Of a DNA stretch of 64,000 nucleotides, positions 28,501 through 36,780 are shown piece by piece (positions within the stretch are counted from its first letter, which is position 1; every line of letters begins with the position of its first letter). A program made the translations under genes and the position numbers. This DNA comes from Mycolicibacterium sp. lyk4-40-TYG-92 (GTDB taxonomy: Bacteria; Actinomycetota; Actinomycetes; Mycobacteriales; Mycobacteriaceae), in assembly GCF_030209435.1 (NCBI RefSeq), contig NZ_JARVRX010000001.1, positions 124,001 through 188,000 on the forward strand, written 5' to 3'. The notes below the pieces were generated by a model. The model worked only from the letters and a program-made list of their open reading frames with translations, had not been told where the DNA came from and made no database searches.

Positions 28501-29409
28501 TTATCGACCTGGCGCCGCGGCGCTATCGAGCTGGTGTGCCAGTGCCTCCGCGGTCTGCCGCTGCCAGGTCAGGAAGTCCTGTCCGTCGGGCAGCGTCTCG
28601 GTGACCTCGACGATGGGCAGCGCGGCCTTGGTGGCCGCATCCTGCAGCTGCTTGGTCACGGCGGTCTCGGTCTGCTTGTTCACCACCAGGGCTTCCACCT
28701 TGTGGCCGTTGATCAGGTCGAGCATCGCAGCCACGTCGGCGGGGGCGGGGTCGTGGCCTTCCTCGGCGGCGGCGGCGAACCCGTGCGGGGTGCTGTCGGT
28801 GACACCTGCGGCGGCCAGCAGGTAGTGCGCGACGGGCTCGGTGGCGACCACGGCGGCGCCGGGATGCTTCTGGCTGATGGTGTGTTCGGTAGCGGCGATG
28901 GCGTCGGTCTGCTTGCCGAATTCCGCGGCGTTGGCACGGTAGGCATCGGCGTGCGCGGGATCGGTGCCGGCCAGGTCGTCGGCGATCTTCGCGGCGACGG
29001 CCTTGGCCACGGCCATGTTGTAGAACACGTGCTCGTTCGCCTCGCCGGGTGCGCTGTGCGGCAGCTGCGAGTAGGCGTCCACGGTGGTGACGTTCTTGTG
29101 GTTCTTCAACACGTCGTCGGCCCAGTGGTCGTAACCGCCGCCGTTGATGACGACCAGGTTGGCGTCGGCGATGGCGGCGGCGTCGGAGGGAGTGGCCTCG
29201 TAGGAGTGCGGGTCGGCGGCGGCGTTGGTGAGGATGGATTTGACGTTGGCGTGCCCACCGGCGACCGCGGTGGCGACGCTGCCCCAGACGTTGGTGGTGG
29301 CGACGACCTTGGCGGCGCCGTTGGCGTGGCCGGAGTCGCCTTGTGACCCGCAAGCGGCGACGGTCAACGCGGTGAGGGCGGACAGTGCGATGAGCCTGGT
29401 CCGGGTCAT
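28501..29409 (-). CDS. znuA: zinc-binding lipoprotein (ZnuA-like)
   Basis: 302-residue solute-binding lipoprotein of the metal ABC (A-1) family. Signal with lipobox VAAC (Cys20); candidate metal-ligand histidines in DPHSYEATP, NEHVFYN and AVVATEPVAHYLL, and a final acidic region. First gene of the minus-strand znuA-znuC-znuB operon. A Zur-like box precedes it by about 22 bases. It shares a divergent promoter region with the LacI gene. Confidence 0.9.
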   Translation of the reverse strand: MTRTRLIALSALTALTVAACGSQGDSGHANGAAKVVATTNVWGSVATAVAGGHANVKSILTNAAADPHSYEATPSDAAAIADANLVVINGGGYDHWADDVLKNHKNVTTVDAYSQLPHSAPGEANEHVFYNMAVAKAVAAKIADDLAGTDPAHADAYRANAAEFGKQTDAIAATEHTISQKHPGAAVVATEPVAHYLLAAAGVTDSTPHGFAAAAEEGHDPAPADVAAMLDLINGHKVEALVVNKQTETAVTKQLQDAATKAALPIVEVTETLPDGQDFLTWQRQTAEALAHQLDSAAAPGR

Positions 29410-29431
29410 GTGTGCTCCTGCGGGTTAGTGT

Positions 29432-29452
29432 TAATGAAAACCGTTTGCAATA
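29432..29452. promoter_or_regulatory. Zur-type operator
   Basis: TAATGAAAACCGTTTGCAAT(A) matches the pattern of actinobacterial Zur boxes (TGAAAA...TTTTCA type, imperfect palindrome) and sits just upstream of znuA. Zinc-dependent repression of the operon is inferred. Confidence 0.65.
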
Positions 29453-29506
29453 AATCTAGTGCACCGTTGCCGTGCCGCGCGAATCGGATGCGCTAGCGTC
29501 ACAAAT

Positions 29507-30607
29507 ATGCCGAGGAGTCCCAACCCGAGGCGTCGGGCCACGCTGGCCTCGCTCGCTGCCGAGTTGAAGGTCTCGCGCACCACGATCTCGAACGCCTACA
29601 ACCGGCCGGACCAGCTCTCGCCGGAGTTGCGGGAGCGCGTGCTCGCCGCGGCCAAGGAGATGGGCTACCCGGGGCCTGACCCGGTGGCGCGGTCCTTGCG
29701 CACCCGAAAGGCCGGCGCCGTCGGGCTGATCATCACCGAGCCCCTAAACTACTCATTCCGCGATCCGGCGGCGCTGGATTTCGTTGCCGGACTTGCCGAA
29801 TCGTGCGAAGACGCCGGGCAGGGCCTGCTGCTGGTGGCGGCCGGGCCGAACCGGTCGGTCGAGGACGGCACCGCGGCCGTGCTGTCCGCCGGGGTCGACG
29901 GGTTCGCGGTGTACGCGGCCTCCGACGACGACCCGTACCTGCCCGTCGTGCAGCAGCGGGGCGTCCCGATCGTCGTCGTCGACCAGCCGAAGGACCTTCA
30001 GGGTGCCTCCCGGGTCTGCATCGACGATCGCGCAGCCATGCGCGGTATCGCGGAATATGTTGTCGGCCTTGGACATCGGGAGATCGGTCTGCTGACCATG
30101 CGGCTCGGCCGGGACTGGCCGCACGGCGAGGCGCAGTCTGCCGTTGTGGATCCGGAACGGCTCACCTCACAGCATTTTCACGTGCAGTGCGAACGCATTC
30201 TCGGAGTGCGCGACGCGATGTCCGATGCCGGCCTGAACCCCGATGGTCTGACTGTGGTGGAGACCTTCGAGCACCTACCGAGTTCCGGTGGGGCGGCGGC
30301 CGCGGTTGCGCTGCAAGCCAATCCGCGCATCACGGCGCTGATGTGCACCGCCGACGTGCTGGCGCTCTCGGCCATGGACCATCTCCGGTCGCGGGGCATC
30401 TACGTGCCCGGCCAGATGACCGTCACCGGATTCGACGGTGTCCCCGAGGCACTGGCGCGCGGGCTGACGACCGTCGCGCAGCCGAGCCTGGAGAAGGGCC
30501 GACGGGCCGGATACCTGTTGAACAATCCGCCGCGGTCCGGGATCCCGGTGGTCGAGGTGCTCGACACCGAACTGGTCCGCGGCCGCACCTCGGGCCCACC
30601 CGCCTAG
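29507..30607 (+). CDS. LacI-family transcriptional regulator
   Basis: 366-residue regulator, position equivalent of Rv3575c. The N-terminal LacI helix-turn-helix (about 10-35; ATLASLAAELKVSRTTISNAYNRPDQLSPELRERVL) is followed by a periplasmic-binding-protein-like sensor domain (about 65-355; AGAVGLIITEPLNYSFRDP). ATG 29507 (MPRSPNPRRR) is chosen over an upstream codon by homology. Divergent from znuA; overlaps the converging otsB by 4 bases. Sugar or nucleoside ligands are typical of the family; the actual one is unknown. Confidence 0.9.
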   Translation: MPRSPNPRRRATLASLAAELKVSRTTISNAYNRPDQLSPELRERVLAAAKEMGYPGPDPVARSLRTRKAGAVGLIITEPLNYSFRDPAALDFVAGLAESCEDAGQGLLLVAAGPNRSVEDGTAAVLSAGVDGFAVYAASDDDPYLPVVQQRGVPIVVVDQPKDLQGASRVCIDDRAAMRGIAEYVVGLGHREIGLLTMRLGRDWPHGEAQSAVVDPERLTSQHFHVQCERILGVRDAMSDAGLNPDGLTVVETFEHLPSSGGAAAAVALQANPRITALMCTADVLALSAMDHLRSRGIYVPGQMTVTGFDGVPEALARGLTTVAQPSLEKGRRAGYLLNNPPRSGIPVVEVLDTELVRGRTSGPPA

Positions 30608-31347
30608 CCCGCGCGGCGCGCCGCGAGGTACGCCAGCGCCTCGGCGACGTCTTCGGGGGAGTCGACCCGGTACTGCGCGGCGGACGGCCCCGGACCGACC
30701 TTCACGCCCACGTCACCGTCGCGCAGTCGGGCGAACGCCTTCTCGTCGGTGACGTCGTCGCCCAGAAAAACCACGGCGGTCGCGTCATCGCGCTCCCGCA
30801 GGACGTCGATGGCCGAGCCCTTGCTGGTGGTGACCACCGCGAACTCCAGTACCGCCTTGCCCTCGGTGGGCTCGGCGGCCCACTGCGTCCCGGCCGCCCG
30901 TGCGGCGGCCAGCGCGGCCTCGCCGTCGTCGGGCGAGGCGTTGCGGACGTGCAGCGCGGCGCTGGCGGGTTTCGTCTCGACCGCGGAGCCCGGGTATCGG
31001 CTTGCGATCTCGGTGAGCGAATCCACGATCTCGCCCAGCAGCGCACTGTTGACGGTCTGCGTGAAGCCGGTGTTGAACTCCGCGCCGTGACTGCCCACCA
31101 GGTGCACCGACGGTGGCATGCCGGACAGCTCGCGCAGGACGTCGAGGGCACGTCCGGACACCAGCGCGACGAAGGTGTCGGGCAGGGCCGCCAGGTCCAG
31201 CAGGGCGGCGGAGCCGGCGGGCAAGGCCCGCGCGTCGGCAGGGTTGTTCACGATCGGCGACAGCGTGCCGTCGAAATCGGAGGTGACGAGCAGTCGGGGG
31301 GTGGCGGCGACGGTGTCGAGCGCCGCGATCAGATCAGCCGGGAGCAC
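30604..31347 (-). CDS. otsB: trehalose-6-phosphate phosphatase
   Basis: HAD-superfamily phosphatase, 247 residues; converts trehalose-6-phosphate to trehalose in the OtsAB pathway. The nucleophile motif DFDGTLSPI (Asp24, Asp26), the trehalose-phosphatase stretch LVGSHGAEFN, and FLGDDVTDEKAF near the C-terminus (the second Asp pair) are visible. The GTG at 31347 is 3 bases after the kstR stop, so it is probably co-transcribed with the steroid repressor, an unexpected pairing. No otsA in the window. Confidence 0.9.
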   Translation of the reverse strand: MLPADLIAALDTVAATPRLLVTSDFDGTLSPIVNNPADARALPAGSAALLDLAALPDTFVALVSGRALDVLRELSGMPPSVHLVGSHGAEFNTGFTQTVNSALLGEIVDSLTEIASRYPGSAVETKPASAALHVRNASPDDGEAALAAARAAGTQWAAEPTEGKAVLEFAVVTTSKGSAIDVLRERDDATAVVFLGDDVTDEKAFARLRDGDVGVKVGPGPSAAQYRVDSPEDVAEALAYLAARRAG

Positions 31348-31350
31348 CGG

Positions 31351-31956
31351 TCAGACTTTAGGGTGCTCCCCGTCACCGATCAGCAGTCGGACCGCCAGAT
31401 CGAGCCGCTTGCTGACGTCGGTGGCCGAGGCGCGACGGGTCAGCCAGGCCAGTAGGTTCGACAGCCACACGTCGGAGATGACGCGGGCGATGTGGTACTG
31501 GTCCTCGGTGGGTTCGCCGTCGCTCATGGCGCGCGCGAACATCGAGTCCATGAGCTTGCCGACGTGATCAACCTCACCGGCCGCGGACGCGTCGGCGAAC
31601 ACGAAAGCGCGCGTCATGGCCTCGGTCAGCAGCGGATTGCGCTGCATCGACCGGTTCAGCTTGCTGACCATGACGTTGAGGCGCTGGTACGGCGTGCCGC
31701 CCGTGAGCGACGCCCGATCGGTCTTGGCGTCGATGCGCTCGAACTCGCGGCCCAGCGCGGACACCAGCAGGTGCACCTTTGACGGGAAGTAGCGGTACAG
31801 CGTGCCGACGGCGACATCGGCGCGTTCTGCCACCGCACGCATCTGAACTGCCTCGTAGCCGCCTTTGGAGGCGATGGCCAGGGTGGCGTCCAGGATGCGC
31901 TTGCGTCGCTCGCGCTGCGCTTCGGAACCGAGCTCGGATTCGGTGAGTACGGCCAT
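31351..31956 (-). CDS. kstR: cholesterol catabolism repressor KstR
   Basis: TetR-family repressor controlling the cholesterol regulon; released by steroid CoA-esters such as 3-oxo-cholestenoyl-CoA. 201 residues from the ATG at 31956 (MAVLTESELGSEAQRERRK), preceded by GGGAGGTGA. The helix-turn-helix and the downstream sequence (VAVGTLYRYFPSKVHLLVSALGREF, EDQYHIARVISDVWLSNLLAWLTRRASATDVS) match KstR almost residue for residue. Starts further upstream (to 32085) would add an unlikely extension. It shares a KstR box with divergent fadE34, implying autoregulation. Confidence 0.97.
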   Translation of the reverse strand: MAVLTESELGSEAQRERRKRILDATLAIASKGGYEAVQMRAVAERADVAVGTLYRYFPSKVHLLVSALGREFERIDAKTDRASLTGGTPYQRLNVMVSKLNRSMQRNPLLTEAMTRAFVFADASAAGEVDHVGKLMDSMFARAMSDGEPTEDQYHIARVISDVWLSNLLAWLTRRASATDVSKRLDLAVRLLIGDGEHPKV

Positions 31957-32158
31957 GTTCGTCACCTCCCGCGGGCGGACGGCGGAATCGGATTCGGGTG
32001 TTGCTGGCGTCGGCATTCGGCGGTCAGCTCCTTCGGGTCGCGCATTGGGTGAAAACGATACGCAAAGTGATCGGTAATTTCCCACCTCCAGGCGCCCCGG
32101 GACACCCGAGTGTCCTGCTGTAATGGCGATCGACTTGACGTCTGATTGCTGTCACCAT

Positions 32159-32172
32159 TAGAACACGTTCTA
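32159..32172. promoter_or_regulatory. KstR operator (kstR/fadE34)
   Basis: TAGAACACGTTCTA exactly fits the KstR consensus TnnAACnnGTTnnA and is a near-perfect palindrome within ATTAGAACACGTTCTAGT. Located 40 bases before the fadE34 start. A degenerate second copy (AGAAGCGTGTTCTTCT) follows at about 32177-32192. Confidence 0.85.
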
Positions 32173-32211
32173 GTGAGAAGCGTGTTCTTCTCGCCCAAAC
32201 GCTAGGAGCGC

Positions 32212-34332
32212 ATGGTGTCCATCACTTCCACAACTATCGACTCGGAGCGGGCCGAGGTCCGCGAAATGGTCCGTAGCTGGGCTGTCGCGTCGGGTTCCAT
32301 CGCCGCGGTGCGCGCTGCCGAAGAGAATGGCGCCGACGCCTGGCGTGGGCCGTATGGCGGGTTGGTCGAACTAGGGACCTTCGGCGTCGCGGTGCCCGAG
32401 GACCTCGGCGGCGCCGGCGGGTCGATCGCCGATCTGTGCGTGATGGTCGACGAAGCCGCGGCCGCGCTCGTGCCCGGCCCCGTCGCCACCACCGCCCTGG
32501 CAACTCTCGTGATCACCGACGCCGCGCTGCTGGAGGCGCTGGCCTCCGGGCAGCGCACCGCGGGCCTGGCGCTGAGTTCCGATATCGCCTTCGACGGGCA
32601 GGCTGCCACCGGCACCGCCAAGTTCGTGCTGGGTGCCCTGCCCGACGGCCTGCTGATCCTGCCCGCGGGCGACGTCTGGCTGCTGGTCGACGCCACCGCG
32701 GCCGGCGTCACCGTCACACCGCTCGAGGCCACCGACTTCTCGCGCCCGCTGGCCCGGGTCGAGCTGAGCGGCGCCGCGGCGACGGTCCTCGACGCGCCGG
32801 TGGCCGACCTGGCCGTGACCGTGCTGGCCGCCGAGGCTGCGGGGCTGGCCCGCTGGCAGCTCGAGACGGCCGCCGAATATGCCAAGGTGCGTGAGCAGTT
32901 CGGCAAGCCGATCGGCAGCTTCCAGGCCGTCAAGCACATGTGCGCCGAGATGCTGCTGCGGTCGCAGCAGGTGGCGGTCGCCGCGAGCGACGCGGCCGAG
33001 GCCGCCATCGAGGCCACCGCGGCGGGTGATCCCGCCCAATTGTCCATCGCCGCCGCAGTGGCTGCTGCGGCCGCCATCGACGCCGCGAAACACAATGGGC
33101 GCGACTGCATTCAGGTGCTTGGCGGCATCGGCTTCACCTGGGAGCACGACGCCCACCTGTACCTGCGGCGTGCCTACGCCACCTCGCAGATCCTCGGCGG
33201 CCACGGCAGCTGGCTGCGCCGCGTGGCTGCGCTGACCCGCTCCGGACTGCGCCGCCAACTGCACGTCGACACCGGTGCCGCGGAGACGATCCGTCCCGAG
33301 ATCGCCGCCGTGGTGGCCCAGATCGCCGCGCTGCCCGTCGAGAAGCATCAGGCCGCGCTGGCCGAGGCCGGTCTGATGGCGCCGCACTGGCCCGCGCCGT
33401 ACGGCCGCTCCGCGTCGCCGGGCGAGCAGCTGGTGATCGACGACGAGCTCAGCGCCGCAGGCGTTGTGCGCCCGGACATTTCGATCGGCTGGTGGGCCGC
33501 GCCGACCATCCTCGGGCACGGCACACCCGAGCAGATCGACCGCTTCATCCCCGGCACGCTCACCGGCGACGTGTACTGGTGCCAGCTGTTCAGCGAGCCG
33601 GGCGCCGGCTCGGACCTGGCGGCCCTGCGTACCAAGGCCGTCAAGGTCGACGGCGGCTGGAAGCTGACGGGCCAGAAGGTGTGGACCTCCAACGCGCACC
33701 GCGCCAACTGGGGAATCTGCCTGGCGCGCACCAACCCTGACGCACCGAAGCACAAGGGCATCACCTACTTCGTCGTCGACATGAGCTCGCCCGGCATCGA
33801 TATCCGTCCGCTGCGCGAGATCACGGGCGAGGCGCTGTTCAACGAGGTCTTCCTGGACGACCTGTTCGTGCCGGACGACTGCGTCATCGGTCCCGTTGAC
33901 GGCGGCTGGGCCCTGGCCCGCACCACGCTGGCCAACGAGCGCGTCGCCATGGCCGCCGGTGGCGCGCTCGACAAGGGCATGGAGCACCTGCTCGACGTGC
34001 TCGGTGACCGCGAACTCGACGCCGCTGAAGCGGAACGCCTTGGCGCACTTATCGTTGCGGCGCAGGTGGGTTCCCTGCTGGATCAGCTGACGGCCCAGAT
34101 GGCCGTCGGTGGCCACGATCCCGGCGCGCCGTCGAGCGTGCGCAAGCTGATCGGCGTGCGCTACCGCCAGACGCTGGCCGAGACCATCATGGACGCGCAC
34201 GACGGTTCCGGTATCGAGGATTCGCCGGATGTCCGGTACTTCCTCAACACCCGCTGCCTGTCGATCGCCGGTGGCACGGAACAGATTCTGCTGACCGTGG
34301 CCGGTGAGCGTCTGCTGGGTCTGCCGCGCTAG
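32212..34332 (+). CDS. fadE34: acyl-CoA dehydrogenase FadE34 (steroid side chain)
   Basis: 706-residue protein made of two fused acyl-CoA dehydrogenase units (about 1-340 and 345-706), as in FadE34/ChsE3, which dehydrogenates steroid-CoA side-chain intermediates. The C-terminal unit has EPGAGSDLAALRTKAVKVDGGWKLTGQKVWTS (FAD/substrate-binding) and the N-terminal unit QFGKPIGSFQAVKHMCAEM. Divergent from kstR with a KstR box between them. The stop overlaps the converging AraC gene by 4 bases. Confidence 0.93.
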   Translation: MVSITSTTIDSERAEVREMVRSWAVASGSIAAVRAAEENGADAWRGPYGGLVELGTFGVAVPEDLGGAGGSIADLCVMVDEAAAALVPGPVATTALATLVITDAALLEALASGQRTAGLALSSDIAFDGQAATGTAKFVLGALPDGLLILPAGDVWLLVDATAAGVTVTPLEATDFSRPLARVELSGAAATVLDAPVADLAVTVLAAEAAGLARWQLETAAEYAKVREQFGKPIGSFQAVKHMCAEMLLRSQQVAVAASDAAEAAIEATAAGDPAQLSIAAAVAAAAAIDAAKHNGRDCIQVLGGIGFTWEHDAHLYLRRAYATSQILGGHGSWLRRVAALTRSGLRRQLHVDTGAAETIRPEIAAVVAQIAALPVEKHQAALAEAGLMAPHWPAPYGRSASPGEQLVIDDELSAAGVVRPDISIGWWAAPTILGHGTPEQIDRFIPGTLTGDVYWCQLFSEPGAGSDLAALRTKAVKVDGGWKLTGQKVWTSNAHRANWGICLARTNPDAPKHKGITYFVVDMSSPGIDIRPLREITGEALFNEVFLDDLFVPDDCVIGPVDGGWALARTTLANERVAMAAGGALDKGMEHLLDVLGDRELDAAEAERLGALIVAAQVGSLLDQLTAQMAVGGHDPGAPSSVRKLIGVRYRQTLAETIMDAHDGSGIEDSPDVRYFLNTRCLSIAGGTEQILLTVAGERLLGLPR

Positions 34333-35186
34333 CGGCCCCTGCGGAAGTCCCTCGGGGTCAGGCCGACCCGCTGCCGGAATGTGGTCGCGAAGTGGTTGGG
34401 TGTCGAAAAACCAACTGCCGCACTGATTTCGGTGATGGATAATCGGGTAGAGGACAGCAGCGTCTTGGCGCGGTCGATGCGGCGGTCGAGCAGGAACTGG
34501 TACGGCGTGGTGTGGAACGCGCCCCGGAACGCTTTGATGAACGTCGCCACGGACATCTGGGCAAGGTGCGCAAGCGATTCCAGGTTGATGTCGGTTTCGA
34601 GGCTGGTCTCCAGGAATTCGACGATCGACTCGCGCGCCGACGGGGGCAGGGTGTCACGCTCGGATTCCGTGGCCGGTGGTGTCGTGGTGTAGGTGTCCCG
34701 GATCAGCAATCGCAGTGTCTCGCCGGCGGAATCGAGCAGGAGCCGGGCGAGCGCGTCGTCGCGGCCGGCGACACTGCGAATCTTGGTCACCAGCTGCAGG
34801 ATCAGTGGGTCGTGATGCTTGCGCCGCGGCACGTGCACGACCTCGCCCAGTGCGTTCTCGGGTATCGAGATCTCACAGAAGCCCGAGATGTCGCCCGTGA
34901 CGACCGAGGTGCAGCGCACACCCGCCGGCACCACCCAGGTATCGCCGATGCGCGGCAGCGTGCGATCAGTCGGGCCCCAGTCCAGGTTCGTCTCCATCGA
35001 TCGGAGTTCGCCGTGCCGGTGGATGTAGATGAGGTGGCGGCTCGAATCGTGACAACACCAGTCGGCGGGTTGCTCGATGCGCTCGGTGGCGAATCGCAGC
35101 GCCATACCGCGACTCTCGACGGACCGTTCGCCCACGACGACGCGTGGCTTCATGGGGCGGTCGTCATTCCATGGCTTGACGGCCAT
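34329..35186 (-). CDS. AraC-family transcriptional regulator
   Basis: 285-residue regulator. The N-terminal ligand-binding part (about 1-175) contains GDTWVVPAGVRCTSVVTGDISGFCEISIP; the C-terminal AraC double helix-turn-helix (about 188-283) has LAHLAQMSVATFIKAFRGAFHTTPYQFLLDRRIDRAKTLLSS and ISAAVGFSTPNHFATTF. ATG 35186 (MAVKPWNDDRP) is preferred over longer in-frame starts because GGAGG lies 7 bases upstream. Divergent from a large secreted protein gene, and the gap carries a KstR-like box, hinting at a link to sterol metabolism. Confidence 0.88.
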   Translation of the reverse strand: MAVKPWNDDRPMKPRVVVGERSVESRGMALRFATERIEQPADWCCHDSSRHLIYIHRHGELRSMETNLDWGPTDRTLPRIGDTWVVPAGVRCTSVVTGDISGFCEISIPENALGEVVHVPRRKHHDPLILQLVTKIRSVAGRDDALARLLLDSAGETLRLLIRDTYTTTPPATESERDTLPPSARESIVEFLETSLETDINLESLAHLAQMSVATFIKAFRGAFHTTPYQFLLDRRIDRAKTLLSSTRLSITEISAAVGFSTPNHFATTFRQRVGLTPRDFRRGR

Positions 35187-35297
35187 GTGGAACCTCCGGG
35201 TGTCCAGCTTGACCACGATCATGCGCCCCGGAGCCCGGGTTCGTGGCGGCATTCTCCGAACATCCTGTGAGAAATAAGCGAGTGCGTCAATAGAAAT

Positions 35298-35311
35298 TAG
35301 AACTTGTTGCA
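35298..35311. promoter_or_regulatory. KstR-like operator (AraC / secreted protein)
   Basis: TAGAACTTGTTGCA fits TnnAACnnGTTnnA exactly, in the gap between the AraC gene (starts 35186, minus) and the secreted protein gene (starts 35394, plus). The outer arms are less symmetric than at fadE34. Confidence 0.6.
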
Positions 35312-35393
35312 GATTTCGAATGTTTGTTCTCGACTTGGTCGCTACCGTCTGCGCGGCCAGAAGTGCTGACACCTCAGAGCCCAAGGAGAACGT

Positions 35394-36725
35394 ATGGCAT
35401 TCGAGTTGCGCCGATATTCGACTGCGGGAATCGCCATGGCATCCGCCGGCGTCATCGCCCTCAGCCCGCTGACGATTCCGCCGCCGGACCTTCATCTACC
35501 GGCACCGACGACCGTCGCATCGACCCGGACCGTGGACCTCACCGCGTTTGTGAACCCGCTCGCGGTGTGGGGTGATGTGCTGACGACGACCGTCACTGAT
35601 ATCGGGAATCTGGGCCAGGCGTTCGCCGCCGATCCGTTCCCCCTCGCGAAGCAGGTGATCGCCAATCAGGTCCGCTACGCGACCCAGCTCATGACCATCG
35701 CCCAGGGCGTGGGCAATGGCGTGGTCAACTGGGCCAACACCGTTCCGGATTCCCTGCGGACCATGGCGCAACAGCTCGCTGCCGGTCAGATCTCCGACGC
35801 GGTGATGTCGGGTTGGGGAATCTTCGTGAATGGTGTTGTAGGCGTTCTGTTCCCGGTGCTGCAACTCGACATCCCGCAGCAGGTCGCGCAGAACATGGCC
35901 AATGTGGTCAAGGCGATCACCCCGGTCGTGGCGCAGTTGGGGTTCGCGGTGCTGAATACCATGTATCAGGCTACCGATGCCTTTGGCGACATCGCCCAGA
36001 ACTTCTACAATGCCGCCAAGGTCGGGGATATCGTCACCGCCGCAAGCGAATTGATCAATGCGCCGGCAAATCTCACCGGAGCCGTGCTGAACGGGTGGGG
36101 CGAAGGCAGCAAGGGTATGTACGGCATCTTCGGGTCGTTCGGGGTCGTCGCCGCGGTTATGCAGGGGTTCAAGACCATCGCCGACGCCATCAAGCCGCCG
36201 GCTCCTGAGGCTCCGGTGGCGGCAACCGTGGCTGGTCCGGCGGCCGTTCCGGCGTCGGCGACCAAAGCTCTGGCCCCGTCGGCCACCGCTGCGGTGGAGA
36301 CCGACGCGACAGTGAAAGAGTCGCCGACCCCGGTGAAGGTCAAAGCGCCTGCGGCCAAGGATGATCCGAAACCTGCGGCCCCGGTCGCGACCGCGGCCGA
36401 GACCCCGGAGACGCAGCCGACGAAGGTCGAGACGTCCACACCCGCTGCGGACCCGGTGTCGGCCGAACCGGCCGAGGTCGGGACCACGAAACCGGTCCAG
36501 AAGGACAGCACCAAGTCCGAGCCGGGTACCAAGGCGACGGGCGCCACCTCGTCGGATTCCGATTCGGCCGGCAAGCCGGACAAGTCGGACAAGCCCGCCG
36601 AGAAGGCGCAGGAGAATGAGAAGGCACCGAGGGCGCAGAAGGCGCCGAAGGCGCCGAAAACGCCGAAGGTGGCCAAGCAGCCGAAGAAAGCGTCATCGAC
36701 GCCGCAGTCAGTCAACGCTGGTTAA
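35394..36725 (+). CDS. large exported protein with Lys/Pro/Ala-rich tail
   Basis: 443-residue protein, no family recognised with confidence. The N-terminal hydrophobic stretch (about 10-30, AGIAMASAGVIALSPLTIPPP) looks like a signal peptide. A mostly helical, moderately hydrophobic body follows (about 50-265; repeated Val/Ala/Ile-rich segments, many Gln/Asn), then a long low-complexity tail (about 270-443) rich in Pro, Ala, Thr, Lys and Glu that becomes strongly basic at the end (KAPKAPKTPKVAKQPKK). The tail composition suggests surface attachment or binding to an acidic polymer. A clear GGAGAA ribosome site precedes the ATG. A KstR-like box upstream suggests sterol-linked control. Confidence 0.75.
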   Translation: MAFELRRYSTAGIAMASAGVIALSPLTIPPPDLHLPAPTTVASTRTVDLTAFVNPLAVWGDVLTTTVTDIGNLGQAFAADPFPLAKQVIANQVRYATQLMTIAQGVGNGVVNWANTVPDSLRTMAQQLAAGQISDAVMSGWGIFVNGVVGVLFPVLQLDIPQQVAQNMANVVKAITPVVAQLGFAVLNTMYQATDAFGDIAQNFYNAAKVGDIVTAASELINAPANLTGAVLNGWGEGSKGMYGIFGSFGVVAAVMQGFKTIADAIKPPAPEAPVAATVAGPAAVPASATKALAPSATAAVETDATVKESPTPVKVKAPAAKDDPKPAAPVATAAETPETQPTKVETSTPAADPVSAEPAEVGTTKPVQKDSTKSEPGTKATGATSSDSDSAGKPDKSDKPAEKAQENEKAPRAQKAPKAPKTPKVAKQPKKASSTPQSVNAG

Positions 36726-36734
36726 GGGGGGGAC

Positions 36735-36778
36735 GAGGTCGGCGAAATGGTTGCGGAAGCGGCCATTTCGCCGATCTC
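36735..36778. terminator. bidirectional hairpin between secreted protein and lysR genes
   Basis: GAGGTCGGCGAAATGG and CCATTTCGCCGATCTC pair over 16 positions with one G-T wobble around a 12-base loop. It fills the gap between two converging genes, so it can stop transcription from both sides. Confidence 0.75.
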
Positions 36779-36780
36779 GG

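Noticed and set aside
29432..29452. The palindrome near znuA as a LacI operator
   Set aside because: The pattern TGAAAA...TTTGCA fits Zur boxes and precedes znuA; it does not look like the CG-centred LacI sites, although the divergent LacI protein could bind elsewhere in the gap.
32098..32114. GGACAC-CCGA-GTGTCC hairpin between kstR and fadE34
   Set aside because: Short 6-base stem in a promoter region; too weak to call a terminator or operator.
32371..34200. Long open frame on the minus strand across fadE34 (609 codons)
   Set aside because: Typical high-GC antisense shadow; the + strand has strong acyl-CoA dehydrogenase motifs in two domains.
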